Positions 42,929-51,937 of a DNA stretch of 64,000 nucleotides are shown here, piece after piece. The stretch covers positions 124,001 to 188,000 of the forward strand of contig NZ_LZKR01000004.1 in NCBI RefSeq assembly GCF_001672915.1, written 5' to 3'. The stretch is from Mycobacterium sp. 1245805.9. GTDB lineage: Bacteria > Actinomycetota > Actinomycetes > Mycobacteriales > Mycobacteriaceae. Within the stretch, counting starts at the first letter, position 1, and each line of letters starts with the position of its first letter. The notes below the pieces were generated by a model. That model was not told the origin of the DNA, made no database searches, and worked only from the letters and a program-made list of their open reading frames with translations. A program made the position numbers and the translations under genes.

Positions 42929-44486
42929 CGCGCCCGGCTCCCCCACGGCACGCGTCGACGAGGCGTATCGGCGCGTCGCCGAAGCCGACCGGCCCGAAAT
43001 CTGGATCACGCTGCGCGCGCGGGACGACGTGCTCGCCGACGCCGGCGCGGTCGAGCAACGGCTCGCCGCGGGAGAGAGCCTGCCCTTGGCGGGACGGGTG
43101 GTCGCCGTCAAGGACAACATCGACGTGGCGGGCCTGCCGACCACCGCCGGCTGCCCCGGATTCGCCTACCTGCCGGCGGCAACCGCGGCCGCCGTGGAGC
43201 GGCTCCGCGGCGCCGGGGCCGTCGTGCTCGGCAAGACGAACCTCGACCAATTCGGCACCGGTTTGGTCGGCACCCGCAGTCCCTATGGCGCCGTACGCAA
43301 TTCGCGCGATCCGCACCTGGTCGCCGGCGGCTCCAGTTCCGGGTCCGCCGTGGCGGTCGCGCTGGGCATCGCCGACATCGGCATCGGCACCGACACCGCG
43401 GGTTCCGTCCGGGTCCCGGCCGCGCTGAACGGGATCGTCGGCATCAAACCCACGCTCGGCATCGTGCCGACCCATGGGGTCGTCCCCGCCTGCCCGAGCT
43501 TCGACGCCGTCTCGGTGCTCGCGGCGGACCTCGCCCTCGCAACCACCGCGGCACGGGTGATGGCCGGGCCCGATTCCCGCGACGCCCGCAGCCGCACCTG
43601 GCCGGCCGACGTCCGCCTGGCCGCACCCGGCACCCCGCGCGTGGCGGTCCCGCAAGCCGCGAACCTCACCGCGCTCAGCGTTGCCTACCGAGACGCGTTC
43701 GAGCGCAGCGTGGTTCGCGCGTCCGACGCGGGACTGAGCATCGAACCGGTCGACGTCTCCGTACTGCTGGAGGCGGCCCTGCTGCTCTATGACGGCGCGT
43801 TCGTCGCCGAACGATACGCCGCGGTCGGCGAATTCCTCGACACCGCGCCCGCGGGTGCGGACCCCCACGTGGCGGCGATCATCACCGCGGGACGCCAGAT
43901 CACCGGCGCCGCATTCGCCGCGGACCTGGACGCGCTTGCCCGCGCGCGGGTCGCCGCCGCGGCCCTGCTCGCCGGTTTCGATGCGCTGCTGCTCCCGACC
44001 ACGACCGAACACCCCGCGTTGGCCGATGTCGAGGCCGAGCCGTTGTCGATCAACCGGCGCATGGGCACCTACACCAATTTCTGCAACCTGCTCGACATGG
44101 CCGCGGTCGCCGTTCCCGGGGTTCCGACGGCCACCGGTGCCCCGTTCGGCGTGATGATCGTCGTGCCCGCGTTCCACGACCAGATCGGCGTCGACATCGC
44201 CGCGCGCCTCGGCGGGGCTGTACCTCCGCTTCTGGTCGAAAGTGGCTGCGAGGTAGCGCTATTCGGGTTGGAACCCGTGCGCCGGCAACTCGAACTGCTG
44301 GGCGCCCGTCACGTCGGACGTGTCACCGCCAACGCCGGACCCGGAGCGCCGTCGGGTGCCGAGCTGTTCCGGGTCTCGGAAGCCGGGCTGGGGCGCCTGA
44401 TGGCGGGCCTGCCCGCGCCAGCCGCGGCGACGATGGTCGAACTCGAGGACGGCCGCACGGTCACCGGGCTGGCCGAAAAGAACTGA
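42918..44486 (+). CDS. atzF: Allophanate hydrolase-type amidase
   Basis: From ATG 42918 this encodes 522 residues. The amidase-signature domain has Lys in RVVAVKDNIDVAGLPTTAG, cis-Ser in AGGSSSGSAVAVALG and the nucleophile in GTDTAGSVRVPAALNG, with YTNFCNLLDMAAVAVP typical of allophanate hydrolases. In the canonical enzyme the triad region reads GSGRVPA; here it is GSVRVPA. A C-terminal gamma-glutamylcyclotransferase-like domain follows (about 430-522) and is shorter than in AtzF (about 600). It normally splits allophanate to CO2 and ammonia. The neighbour AtoE, and not a urea carboxylase, is unusual. Confidence 0.85.
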   Translation: MSSDAPGSPTARVDEAYRRVAEADRPEIWITLRARDDVLADAGAVEQRLAAGESLPLAGRVVAVKDNIDVAGLPTTAGCPGFAYLPAATAAAVERLRGAGAVVLGKTNLDQFGTGLVGTRSPYGAVRNSRDPHLVAGGSSSGSAVAVALGIADIGIGTDTAGSVRVPAALNGIVGIKPTLGIVPTHGVVPACPSFDAVSVLAADLALATTAARVMAGPDSRDARSRTWPADVRLAAPGTPRVAVPQAANLTALSVAYRDAFERSVVRASDAGLSIEPVDVSVLLEAALLLYDGAFVAERYAAVGEFLDTAPAGADPHVAAIITAGRQITGAAFAADLDALARARVAAAALLAGFDALLLPTTTEHPALADVEAEPLSINRRMGTYTNFCNLLDMAAVAVPGVPTATGAPFGVMIVVPAFHDQIGVDIAARLGGAVPPLLVESGCEVALFGLEPVRRQLELLGARHVGRVTANAGPGAPSGAELFRVSEAGLGRLMAGLPAPAAATMVELEDGRTVTGLAEKN

Positions 44487-44493
44487 CCGGCGG

Positions 44494-45576
44494 CTACATC
44501 CACAGTTTGGCCAGCGAGTCGGCCAGCGCTTCGGGGTCCTGCTTGTCGGTATTGCAGCTGATGGCCAGGGACGTGTTTCGGTCCTTGCTCACGCGGAAGG
44601 CCGTGACGAACCCGCCCCATGCGCCGTCGTGATCGAGCGTGCCGTTGGCCATCAAATAGATCCCGGCCCCGTACCGATCGGCGCCGCCCGGTTCGGTCGG
44701 CACCGCGCCGGCCAGTTGTGCATCCAGGAGCGCGGGACCGCCCACCCGGCCGGTTCGGTAATTGTCGGCCCATCCGACCAATTGGCTTGGCGTGGTTTGA
44801 ATTCCGCCGTCACCGACCTGCTCCCAACGCGATTCGATCGCCCGGTATCCCGTGCTGCTGTTCTCGTACGGGACGGCTTTGTCGGGAATCGGACCGGCGG
44901 GGTCCAGGACGATGGCCAGCCCGAGCGGACCGAAGATGCGTTCGGTGAAGAACTGCGGCAACGGTTCCCGCGCGACCCGGCGGACGATCTCGCCGAGCAG
45001 CAGGTAGTTGGAGTTCGAGTACTCGAATTGGGAGCCGGGCGCAAACTCCAGCTTGGGCACGCCGGCCACGGCCTGCAGGGCCTGGTCCTCGGTGGTGCGG
45101 TCGGCGAGCTGGTATCCCTGGGCCTCGAGAAGCCCGACGTACTCCGGGATCCCGCTGGTCTGGTGCATCAGCTGCGCGACGGTGACGGTGCCGGCCCACG
45201 TCGGCAACTCGGGTAGGTATCGCGACAGTGGGTCGTTGAGCGCCAGCTTGCCTTCGGCGACGAGCAGCAGGAGCCCGGTGGCGGTGAACTGCTTGGATAC
45301 CGAGGCGATGTCGAACACCGTTTGCGCGGTGATGGCCTTGCCGCCCGACATGTCGGCGACACCGCGGGCGCCCGTCCACACCACCTTGCCCTTGACGCCG
45401 ACAGCGGCCGAACATCCCGGCGCGCCGGCCTTGATCGCGTCGTCCAGCACGCTCTGGCTGCGGGCGGCCGCGTCGGCGTGATCGGTCGATGGCGTGGTGG
45501 TGGGTGCGGGACCGCGAGCGCCGGCGCAGGCGCCGACCAGCAGCAAGACCGCCAGACACGCGAACCGCCGACCCAT
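44494..45576 (-). CDS. Beta-lactamase-fold serine hydrolase lipoprotein (Rv1922-like)
   Basis: From ATG 45576 this encodes 360 residues. A signal with lipobox VGAC (CLAVLLLVGACAG) anchors it to the membrane. The SxxK motif is in IASVSKQFTATGL and the YxN in EFEYSNSNYLLLG; class C beta-lactamase / D-alanyl-D-alanine carboxypeptidase / esterase EstB fold. Corresponds by position to Rv1922. Its role is more likely esterase or lipase-like than drug resistance. Confidence 0.87.
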   Translation of the reverse strand: MGRRFACLAVLLLVGACAGARGPAPTTTPSTDHADAAARSQSVLDDAIKAGAPGCSAAVGVKGKVVWTGARGVADMSGGKAITAQTVFDIASVSKQFTATGLLLLVAEGKLALNDPLSRYLPELPTWAGTVTVAQLMHQTSGIPEYVGLLEAQGYQLADRTTEDQALQAVAGVPKLEFAPGSQFEYSNSNYLLLGEIVRRVAREPLPQFFTERIFGPLGLAIVLDPAGPIPDKAVPYENSSTGYRAIESRWEQVGDGGIQTTPSQLVGWADNYRTGRVGGPALLDAQLAGAVPTEPGGADRYGAGIYLMANGTLDHDGAWGGFVTAFRVSKDRNTSLAISCNTDKQDPEALADSLAKLWM

Positions 45577-45692
45577 ACCGTGAATGATCGCGCTCGGCGC
45601 GAGGCCCCGCAGAGAAACGACGCTAAGGGGTGGTGGAGGTAGGGTACGCGGCAGTGCCATCGAGGTCACTCAGCGATCTTCAGGGAGTCGGG

Positions 45693-46160
45693 ATGTCGGG
45701 TCGTATGTTCTCGTTCGAGATCAACCGGACCAGCAGCGCGCCTGCGGCCACCTTGTTCCGGCTGGTGACCGACGGCGCCAACTGGTCGAAGTGGGCCAAG
45801 CCGATCGTCCTTCAGTCGAGTTGGGCGCGCCAGGGCGATCCGGCGCCGGGCGGCATCGGGGCCATCCGCAAGGTGGGCTTGTGGCCCTTGCTCGTGCAGG
45901 AGGAAACCGTCGCCTACGAGCAGGATCACCGCCACGCCTACAAGCTGGTCGGGCCGCCGAGCCCCGCCAAGGACTACTCCGGCGAGGTGATATTCACGCC
46001 GAATCCGGCGGGCGGCACCGACATTCGCTGGACCGGCGCGTTCGTCGAGGGAGTCCCCGGGACGGGTCCGGTGATGCGGGCGGCGCTCGGCGGCGCCGTC
46101 CGGTTTTTTTCGGGCCGGCTGGTGAAGGCGGCCGAACGCGAGGCACACGGCGGACGGTAG
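45693..46160 (+). CDS. SRPBCC-family protein (Rv1919c-like)
   Basis: From ATG 45693 this encodes 155 residues with a polyketide-cyclase-like fold: FEINRTSSAPAATLFRLVTD at the N-terminus, a GIGAIRKVGLWPLLVQEE strand, and the C-terminal helix. A GGGAG site precedes the ATG. Size and place match Rv1919c (154 residues by memory). It binds or transforms an unknown hydrophobic ligand. Confidence 0.88.
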   Translation: MSGRMFSFEINRTSSAPAATLFRLVTDGANWSKWAKPIVLQSSWARQGDPAPGGIGAIRKVGLWPLLVQEETVAYEQDHRHAYKLVGPPSPAKDYSGEVIFTPNPAGGTDIRWTGAFVEGVPGTGPVMRAALGGAVRFFSGRLVKAAEREAHGGR

Positions 46161-46165
46161 CGATT

Positions 46166-46182
46166 ACCTTGGCGGGCAAGGT
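46166..46182. terminator. Weak hairpin between convergent genes
   Basis: ACCTTG-GCGGG-CAAGGT followed by CTTT. Stem only 6 bp. It lies between the SRPBCC and Gln-rich genes, tail to tail, and may be a weak terminator. Confidence 0.3.
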
Positions 46183-46194
46183 CTTTCGAGACGC

Positions 46195-46563
46195 TTAGGG
46201 GTCATTGGCCTGTTGCTCGGTGGTCTGCGCCTGCTGCATGTCCTGTAAGAACTGCTGCTGGGCCGCTTCGTTTTGTTGTTCGGCCTGCTGCATGGACTGT
46301 TGCATCTGCTGCAGCGCAAGCTGTTCCTGCAGCTGGGCCTGCTGCTGAGCCCAATCGTCGTCATCGGCCGCGAGTCCCCCGAAGGGACCGGCGGCGGGCG
46401 CCGATCGGGCCGCGTCGGTCAGGCGCACGGAGCCGGGCGCGGCATGCGGGGCGTCGGGGCGCGCGGCATCGAATAGCGCGATCATCGCCAGGGTCGCGAC
46501 CCCGGCCAAACCCAGCCGCACCATTCGCAGTCGCCGGCGCCGATCAGGGGCTGTGGTTGTCAT
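46195..46563 (-). CDS. Membrane-anchored small protein with a Gln-rich coiled tail
   Basis: Encodes 122 residues: a basic N-terminus (PDRRRRLRMV), one hydrophobic segment (LGLAGVATLAMIALF), a Pro/Ala linker and a Gln-rich helix (QQQAQLQEQLALQQMQQSMQ onward). The tail looks like a coiled coil. The start at 46563 has little spacing for a ribosome site; the internal Met at 46524 is an alternative that still keeps the helix. Function unknown. Confidence 0.7.
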   Translation of the reverse strand: MTTTAPDRRRRLRMVRLGLAGVATLAMIALFDAARPDAPHAAPGSVRLTDAARSAPAAGPFGGLAADDDDWAQQQAQLQEQLALQQMQQSMQQAEQQNEAAQQQFLQDMQQAQTTEQQANDP

Positions 46564-46630
46564 CCTTCAGGTATCCGCCCCGTCGCTAGCCGCAGGCTGG
46601 GAAGGGGCTATTGCCCGCATATGAGACATA

Positions 46631-46644
46631 TTTCGACATCGAAA
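46631..46644. promoter_or_regulatory. Perfect palindrome in AT-rich leader of CDGP-type gene
   Basis: TTTCGA-CA-TCGAAA, 90 bp before the ATG at 46734, in a 170 bp AT-rich gap between divergent genes. Candidate operator, no regulator adjacent. Confidence 0.4.
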
Positions 46645-46733
46645 AGGTTTAAAACGAGACTCGGACGGCCAAATATTAAGGGCGTCGTGTTTGGGTTTGC
46701 CCTGCACTTCGGTCGCTTCGAAGAGGTGAACGA

Positions 46734-47240
46734 ATGAAAAGATTCGTTATTTTCGGTATAGCGGCCGCGGCGTGGCTAGGCCTGAGCGTTCCTGTGGCGC
46801 AGGCGGATATCGGCGGAAACGTCCCCGGCCCCGGATTGTGCGACTACCCGGGTGTGGGCGGGTCGGGCATGGAGATGGGGGCCTACCACTACTGGTGCGA
46901 TTTCCCAGTGGAGGAGAACGGTAGTCACTGGCACTGCGAGTACGGCGGCGGTGCCGTGCAGGGTGTCGGCGGCGTCAACATCCTCATCTTCAGCGCCTCG
47001 GTCATCACCCCGCTGGGGGTGCTGGAGGGTTCGTGCTCGTTCCGCTGCCCGGACGGCTCGCTGTCGGCCGCCCCGAACCCGCCCGGGGCCTGGAAAAACG
47101 CGCTTCACCCGAAAAAATGCGTTCCAGTAGAAGTGGCGCCGACGTCTGAACCGAATACCGCGTTGCCGCCCTGGCCCGGGCAGCTTCCGGGGGTAACGAA
47201 CCCGGCCACCCCCAACCCGGTGACCACGGAAAACCCCTAG
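46734..47240 (+). CDS. Secreted CDGP-type protein
   Basis: Encodes 168 residues with a signal peptide (MKRFVIFGIAAAAWLGLSVP, cut after AQA) and a Cys-rich mature part: GLCDYPGVGG, HYWCDFP, HWHCEYGG, GSCSFRCPDGS. The C-D-G-P-like pattern and size match small exported mycobacterial proteins (CDGP domain). The tail is Pro-rich. Its last 4 bp overlap the LLM gene, tail to tail. Role in the envelope unknown. Confidence 0.8.
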   Translation: MKRFVIFGIAAAAWLGLSVPVAQADIGGNVPGPGLCDYPGVGGSGMEMGAYHYWCDFPVEENGSHWHCEYGGGAVQGVGGVNILIFSASVITPLGVLEGSCSFRCPDGSLSAAPNPPGAWKNALHPKKCVPVEVAPTSEPNTALPPWPGQLPGVTNPATPNPVTTENP

Positions 47241-48397
47241 CTGCCCTTTTCGCTTTCGTACTTTTTGGTCATGTGCTCGACGGCCTGCAACTGCGACTGC
47301 GCGAGGCCCTCGCGAACCTGCCCGGCGCGAGCGGCGGCGTCCAGCGTCGGTTGCGCCTGACCCTGGAAGTGCGGGATCACCTCTGCGGCGAACAGTTCGG
47401 CGGACCGCTTGGTGGCGGCGGGATTGGCCCACTCGTGGCCCATCTGCAGGAAGCAGCCGAAGCCGCCGGATTGGTCCCAGAGCCGCTGGACCTGGGCCCG
47501 CGCCCGCTCGGGCGTGCCGATCACCCCGGCCCCGCTCTCGTTGATGATGTCGATCATCTCGTCGAGCTGCTCCCCGGGCATCGTCATCTGGGGGAAGGCC
47601 GCAACCTTCTGGAAGTAGTTGAACCACGACTCGATGCCGAATTTCACGTCGGCGCGGGCCTGCTCGTCGGTCTCGGCGATGTGCATCGGCCCGACCAGGC
47701 TCCAGTCCTTGCGGTCGACCTGCGTGCCGAAGGCGGCGGCGCGTTCCTCGACGATGCCCCAGTGATAGGACAGCGCGTCGAAGCCCTCGACGATAAGCGT
47801 CGCCCCGATGGACAACAGCCCGATGCCGTGCTTGCCGGCCAGCCGCGCGCCGGGCGGCGAGGCGACCGCGGCGACCGCCAGCGGGATGCCGCCGTCCGAG
47901 TACGGGGCCAGCTGCAATTTGGCGTCGAAGAGCTGGTGCGTGGCGGTTTTCGCGCTGACCGTCTCGCCCGCCAACAGCCGCACGACGATGTCGAGGTTGG
48001 TTTCCAGCAGCTCGCGCGTGTCGGTGGGGTTGAGCCCGATCATCGCCGAATCCGTCGGCAAGGAGCCGGGTCCCATCCCGCCGATGATGCGCCCGTGCGT
48101 GAGGTGATCGAGCAGCATCAACCTGTCGGCGACCCAGAGCGGGTTGTGATAGGCCAGCGAAATGACCCCGGTGCCAAAGCGAATGCGCTTGGCGCGTTCG
48201 GCGGCCGCGGCGATGAAGACTTCCGGCGAGCTGATGATCTCGCTGCCCGCCGAATGATGTTCGCCGATCCAGGCTTCGTCGAAGCCGACCGCGTCGAGGT
48301 GTTCGACGAACTCGAGATCGCGCTGCAGGGCCAGCGTCGGGTTGGTGCCGGCCCGGTGGAACGGGGCGATGAAATATCCAAACCTGAGCTTGGCCAT
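47237..48397 (-). CDS. LLM-class flavin-dependent oxidoreductase
   Basis: Encodes 386 residues of the luciferase-like fold: LRFGYFIAPFHRAGTN, DEAWIGEHHSAGSEII, VISLAYHNPLWVADRLMLLD and TPERARAQVQRLWDQS. The class includes F420- and FMN-dependent monooxygenases such as limonene monooxygenases. The start at ATG 48397 is followed directly by the typical first strand. Cofactor and substrate are not certain. Confidence 0.9.
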   Translation of the reverse strand: MAKLRFGYFIAPFHRAGTNPTLALQRDLEFVEHLDAVGFDEAWIGEHHSAGSEIISSPEVFIAAAAERAKRIRFGTGVISLAYHNPLWVADRLMLLDHLTHGRIIGGMGPGSLPTDSAMIGLNPTDTRELLETNLDIVVRLLAGETVSAKTATHQLFDAKLQLAPYSDGGIPLAVAAVASPPGARLAGKHGIGLLSIGATLIVEGFDALSYHWGIVEERAAAFGTQVDRKDWSLVGPMHIAETDEQARADVKFGIESWFNYFQKVAAFPQMTMPGEQLDEMIDIINESGAGVIGTPERARAQVQRLWDQSGGFGCFLQMGHEWANPAATKRSAELFAAEVIPHFQGQAQPTLDAAARAGQVREGLAQSQLQAVEHMTKKYESEKGS

Positions 48398-48547
48398 GGG
48401 GATCCCCTTGCGGTCGAGTTGACCGAACCATAACGCAAGCCGCCGTTGGTTAGGGCAAAAGGGCGGACCCCAGATATTGCTCAGCCGGCGGGGCCAGATT
48501 CACATGACCCCACCGGCTTGGGAGCAAGTCCTTGCCGTGGCGGTGTG

Positions 48548-48940
48548 TTAGCCGCCGCCGCAGATGTTGCCGATGCAACCGCCGCCGCCGCCCGGTCCCC
48601 CGCCGCCGCCACCGACGCCGGGGATGCCGCCGCTCCCCCCGCCGGGACCGCCGCCGCCGCCGGTGCCGCCGGGAATGCTGCCACCGCCGCCGCCCGGGCC
48701 GCCGCCACCGGTCGGGCCGCCGGGGACGGTGCCGCCCCCGCCGCCGGGACCGCCGCCGCCCGTCGGGCCACCCGGCTCCGTGGACGGCGCGGGCGCCACG
48801 CTGGTCGTAGTAGTAGTGGTGGTCGATGGCGTCGTGCTGCTGCTGCTCGGCCCCTTACTGCCGCCGCCGCATCCGACTGCCAACACGAGCATTGCCGCGC
48901 CGCCGAACAGCGCGACGGCATTCCTAGCTCCAGATCTCAT
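48548..48940 (-). CDS. Gly-rich lipoprotein
   Basis: From ATG 48940 this encodes 130 residues: a signal with lipobox AVGC (MRSGARNAVALFGGAAMLVL), a Ser/Thr-rich linker and a tandem Gly-Pro-rich domain (GGPTGGGGPGGGGG units), ending in CIGNICGGG. Low-complexity Gly/Pro repeats account for the CCGCCGCC patterns here; they are coding. The leader resembles that of the next gene at 49264. Surface function unknown. Confidence 0.65.
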   Translation of the reverse strand: MRSGARNAVALFGGAAMLVLAVGCGGGSKGPSSSSTTPSTTTTTTTSVAPAPSTEPGGPTGGGGPGGGGGTVPGGPTGGGGPGGGGGSIPGGTGGGGGPGGGSGGIPGVGGGGGGPGGGGGCIGNICGGG

Positions 48941-49039
48941 CGCCGAACCCCCACTCTCCACTCGCGCCGCTGTAGATGCGGACCACTTGTCCGTACCCGG
49001 GCATGCGGGTGCACAAACGAGTTGGGGATCTTGGTCGGT

Positions 49040-49264
49040 TCAGCAGTCGAGGCCGGAAACGCACGCGGTGAGCGTGGCGATGTGCACGCCGCTGCCGCCC
49101 ACGGGAGCGGCCGCGTCCGGGTGGGCCGCGGTCGCGCTGGGCGACGGGTGCGGCGTCGGCGTCGCCGCCGTGGCCACCGGGCTAACGCCGCCGAATCCGA
49201 TTGTCGCAGCGAGGACGGCCGCGCCGCCGAACACCGCGATTGCCTTCTTAACCTGTGCCTTCAT
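49040..49264 (-). CDS. Small exported protein
   Basis: From ATG 49264 this encodes 74 residues: basic start MKAQVKKAIAVFGGAAVLA, hydrophobic core, cleavage near ATA-ATP, then a short Pro/Ser/Ala mature part ending HIATLTACVSGLDC with two Cys. The FGGAA block in the leader is the same as in the Gly-rich lipoprotein, so the two may be related by leader duplication. GGAGAGGA lies about 10 bases before the start. Confidence 0.6.
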   Translation of the reverse strand: MKAQVKKAIAVFGGAAVLAATIGFGGVSPVATAATPTPHPSPSATAAHPDAAAPVGGSGVHIATLTACVSGLDC

Positions 49265-49332
49265 CGGTCCGTCCTCTCCTCGCAGGGTCACTCACTGCGG
49301 CTAACCATACACATGCGCAACTATTGCTACAA

Positions 49333-49364
49333 GGGAGAGTTTTCATGGCGTACAACACTCTCCC
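49333..49364. repeat. Stem-loop downstream of aceA
   Basis: GGGAGAGT (49333-49340) and ACTCTCCC (49357-49364), 16-base loop, extendable by two pairs over a mismatch. It lies about 150 bp past the aceA stop and 70 bp before the small exported gene. Possible terminator or processing site. Confidence 0.4.
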
Positions 49365-49510
49365 CAGGTCGCCGGGGCACGGATCTAGGGGCAGCCCGCC
49401 GCGCAGGCGTGGCGCCGCACGCGTCGGAAAAAGCGCGCGACGAAATGAGCCCGGCGATAGCCGCGGCAAGGTCAGCAAATAGTTCGCGACGTCGCTCGCC
49501 GCGATGCGGC

Positions 49511-51802
49511 CTAGTCTTCCTTGGTGATCAGCCTGCGCAGCGCCACGCGGTCGGGCGTTAGCAGCTCCTCGATGCGCGGGTGGTTGACCTCGGCGACGAT
49601 GATCTCGCCCACCTCCTGGTTGACCTCGCTGAAGATGCCGTGCGACTTCATCTTCGAGGTCTGATACAGGTTGTCCTCGGTGGGCGTCACGTAATAGACC
49701 GCGTCGGCCTTGAAGCGGTGCACCAGCCAGAGGTGGATCAGGGTCATCAGGCGCTTTTGCCGCAGCTTTTCGGCGAACGTGTTCTGATCGCGCACCGTGA
49801 GGATGCTGCGGCCGTGGCGGTCCTTGATGGGATCGAAGACCACGTTGGCGAGCTGCTCGTCGCCGTTGCCGTGGATCCCCAGCACGAGCACGTCCGAGCC
49901 GGCGCGGCGGGGCCGCAGCTGCACCCGGAGCTTTTCCCCGAGGTGGTAGTGCTCGCTCCACAACGCCAGCCATTCCTCGAGCAGCTTCTTCGGCACTTCG
50001 GTCTGCACGAGGTGCTGGTGCTGGGTCGAGCCCTTGCCCATCGCCTTGGTGGTCGCGGTGCGTCCCGAGGACGCGGCCAGCGCGGCGTCGCTGCGCGGGC
50101 CGCCCACCAGGGTTTGCGGTGTGCGGTACGGCGACTCGACGAGGCGCATCTTGCGCTGCAAGCGGGCCAGCGCCAGCATGCCGTCCTGTCGCAGGGCGGT
50201 GGCGAACTCCTCGGCGGCGACGCCGTCGATCTGGTGTCCGCCGTAGGTGATGAAGTTGAAGACGAAGCCCATCTTGCCGAGCTCTTCGGGGAAACGCTTC
50301 ATCTCCTCGTCGGTCATGCCCGTGGTGTCCCAGTTGAACGACGGCGAGAGGTTGTAGGCCAGCATCTGTTCGGGGAACTTGGCGTGGATGGCCTCGGCGA
50401 ACTGCCGTGCGTCGGCGAGATCCGCGGTCTTGGTTTCCATCCAGAGGATGTCGGCGAACGGCGCCGCCGCGAGCGACTTGGCGATCGCGTACGGAATGCC
50501 GCCGCGGATCTGGTAGTAGCCCTCCGGCGTCTTCGCCAGCTCGCAGTCCCACGGCGAGTCGACGCCCAATTCCCTGGCCTTCTCCTTGGCCTCGTAGAGC
50601 GACGCGTGCTCGGCGAACTGGCGCCACTCCTCGGGGCGCATGCCCTTGGGCTCCTCCTCCTCGCTCTCCCCGAACGCGAGGACCTCGGCCACGGCCTCGG
50701 CGTAGGTCATCAGCCCGGCGTCGTCCTCCCAGGCGGCGACGAACCGCGACTCGACCTGGTCGAAGAGGTCGTCGATCGATTCCTTGCCGTTCTCCCGCCA
50801 AGTGTTGACGGCGTCGGAGATCACGCCCTGAATGCCTTGGCGCTCAAGCCATCCGGTGGCGTTGGCGTACTCGGCGTCGGACATGGCGTAGAGGAGATGG
50901 CCGTTGAGCTCCTTGACTCCCAGCTCGTAGAAGCGCCGAACCAGCGCCAGGAAGCAGGCCTTGTAGGACGGAATCTTCAGGTTGGTGGCGCCGAGCAGGA
51001 ACGGCTGGTCGCGCTCGTCGGCGCGGCTGTCGATCAGGTTGGCCGCCTCGGCGTCGGTGCGCGCGACAATGATGCCGGGCACCCGCATCACGTCGAGCTG
51101 GAAGCGGGCCGCGTTGAGCCGCTTGATCTGTTCGTCCGACGGCACCAGAACCTTGCCGCCCTGATGGCCGCACTTCTTGGTGCCCGGGCGCTGGTCCTCG
51201 ATGTGGTAGCCGGGCACGCCGACCTCCACGAAGCGTCGAATCAGGTTGCGCACGTGCGGGTCACCGCCGTGCCCGGTGTCCGCGTCGGCGATGATGAACG
51301 GCCGGTAGTCGTACTCCGGCGCCGTCGCGCGCTGCTGTTCGCTCATGTTCCGACGCATGTACTGCTGGTTGCGGTCGGCGGTGAGGAGCGCGCGCACCAG
51401 CACGGCCGCGTCGTCGGGCACCTGGCTCAACGGGTAGCTGGCGAGGTCGGGTCCGGGGTCCTCGGTCGTGGAACCCTTGGCCGACGTCGCCCATCCGCCG
51501 AGGTAGATCCCCTCGATGCCCATCCGCTTCATGCTGACCGCCTGGCCGGGCGAATACGGGCCGAACGTCGTGATGCTCTTCTTCGCCGCGAAGAGTTCGC
51601 GCAGCCGGTCGTAGAACGCCGCCGCCGCTTCCCGCGCCACGGTGTAGTCGGTCGGGATCGTCCCGCGCTGCTCGGCGACCTGGCGGGCCGTGTACAGGCG
51701 GGTGATCCGGGCAAAGCGCGAACTCTCGAAGTATCGCTGCGTAGCCTCGACGTCCTGCTCGAACGGCGTGCGGACCTCGGTGTCCGTTTCGATGATAGCC
51801 AT
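49511..51802 (-). CDS. aceA: Isocitrate lyase 2, full length
   Basis: Encodes 763 residues. The catalytic motif KKCGH is at residues 209-213, with the catalytic region also including [14 protein letters not shown] and the flexible SPSFNWD block later. The protein is longer than classical ICL (about 430) and has the ICL2 inserts and a C-terminal regulatory domain (about 590-763) that in M. tuberculosis ICL2 binds acyl-CoA. In H37Rv the gene is split (aceAa/aceAb, Rv1915/Rv1916); here it is intact. It cleaves isocitrate to glyoxylate and succinate, and methylisocitrate in the propionate pathway, so it supports growth on fatty acids. Confidence 0.95.
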   Translation of the reverse strand: MAIIETDTEVRTPFEQDVEATQRYFESSRFARITRLYTARQVAEQRGTIPTDYTVAREAAAAFYDRLRELFAAKKSITTFGPYSPGQAVSMKRMGIEGIYLGGWATSAKGSTTEDPGPDLASYPLSQVPDDAAVLVRALLTADRNQQYMRRNMSEQQRATAPEYDYRPFIIADADTGHGGDPHVRNLIRRFVEVGVPGYHIEDQRPGTKKCGHQGGKVLVPSDEQIKRLNAARFQLDVMRVPGIIVARTDAEAANLIDSRADERDQPFLLGATNLKIPSYKACFLALVRRFYELGVKELNGHLLYAMSDAEYANATGWLERQGIQGVISDAVNTWRENGKESIDDLFDQVESRFVAAWEDDAGLMTYAEAVAEVLAFGESEEEEPKGMRPEEWRQFAEHASLYEAKEKARELGVDSPWDCELAKTPEGYYQIRGGIPYAIAKSLAAAPFADILWMETKTADLADARQFAEAIHAKFPEQMLAYNLSPSFNWDTTGMTDEEMKRFPEELGKMGFVFNFITYGGHQIDGVAAEEFATALRQDGMLALARLQRKMRLVESPYRTPQTLVGGPRSDAALAASSGRTATTKAMGKGSTQHQHLVQTEVPKKLLEEWLALWSEHYHLGEKLRVQLRPRRAGSDVLVLGIHGNGDEQLANVVFDPIKDRHGRSILTVRDQNTFAEKLRQKRLMTLIHLWLVHRFKADAVYYVTPTEDNLYQTSKMKSHGIFSEVNQEVGEIIVAEVNHPRIEELLTPDRVALRRLITKED

Positions 51803-51937
51803 GGGGTTACGCTCCTCTTCAGCAGACTCCGCTGACGGTGAGTTTATCCCCGGACATGGTGGTTCAATCAGGGGTCAATAGTCCCGATCCGCGCCAACAC
51901 CCAGCAAAGCGCATCGGCGATCGGTAATCTCCCCACC

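Noticed and set aside
48560..48800. Tandem CCGCCGCC-type repeats, CRISPR-like at first sight
   Set aside because: They encode the Gly/Pro-rich domain of a lipoprotein; no spacer structure.
49345..49482. 45-codon plus-strand ORF with a GGGAGAG site
   Set aside because: Arg/Gly/Ser-rich composition typical of a random GC-rich frame; ribosome site lies in a hairpin stem.
49580..51835. 751-codon plus-strand frame opposite aceA
   Set aside because: Antisense shadow of isocitrate lyase with no domain.
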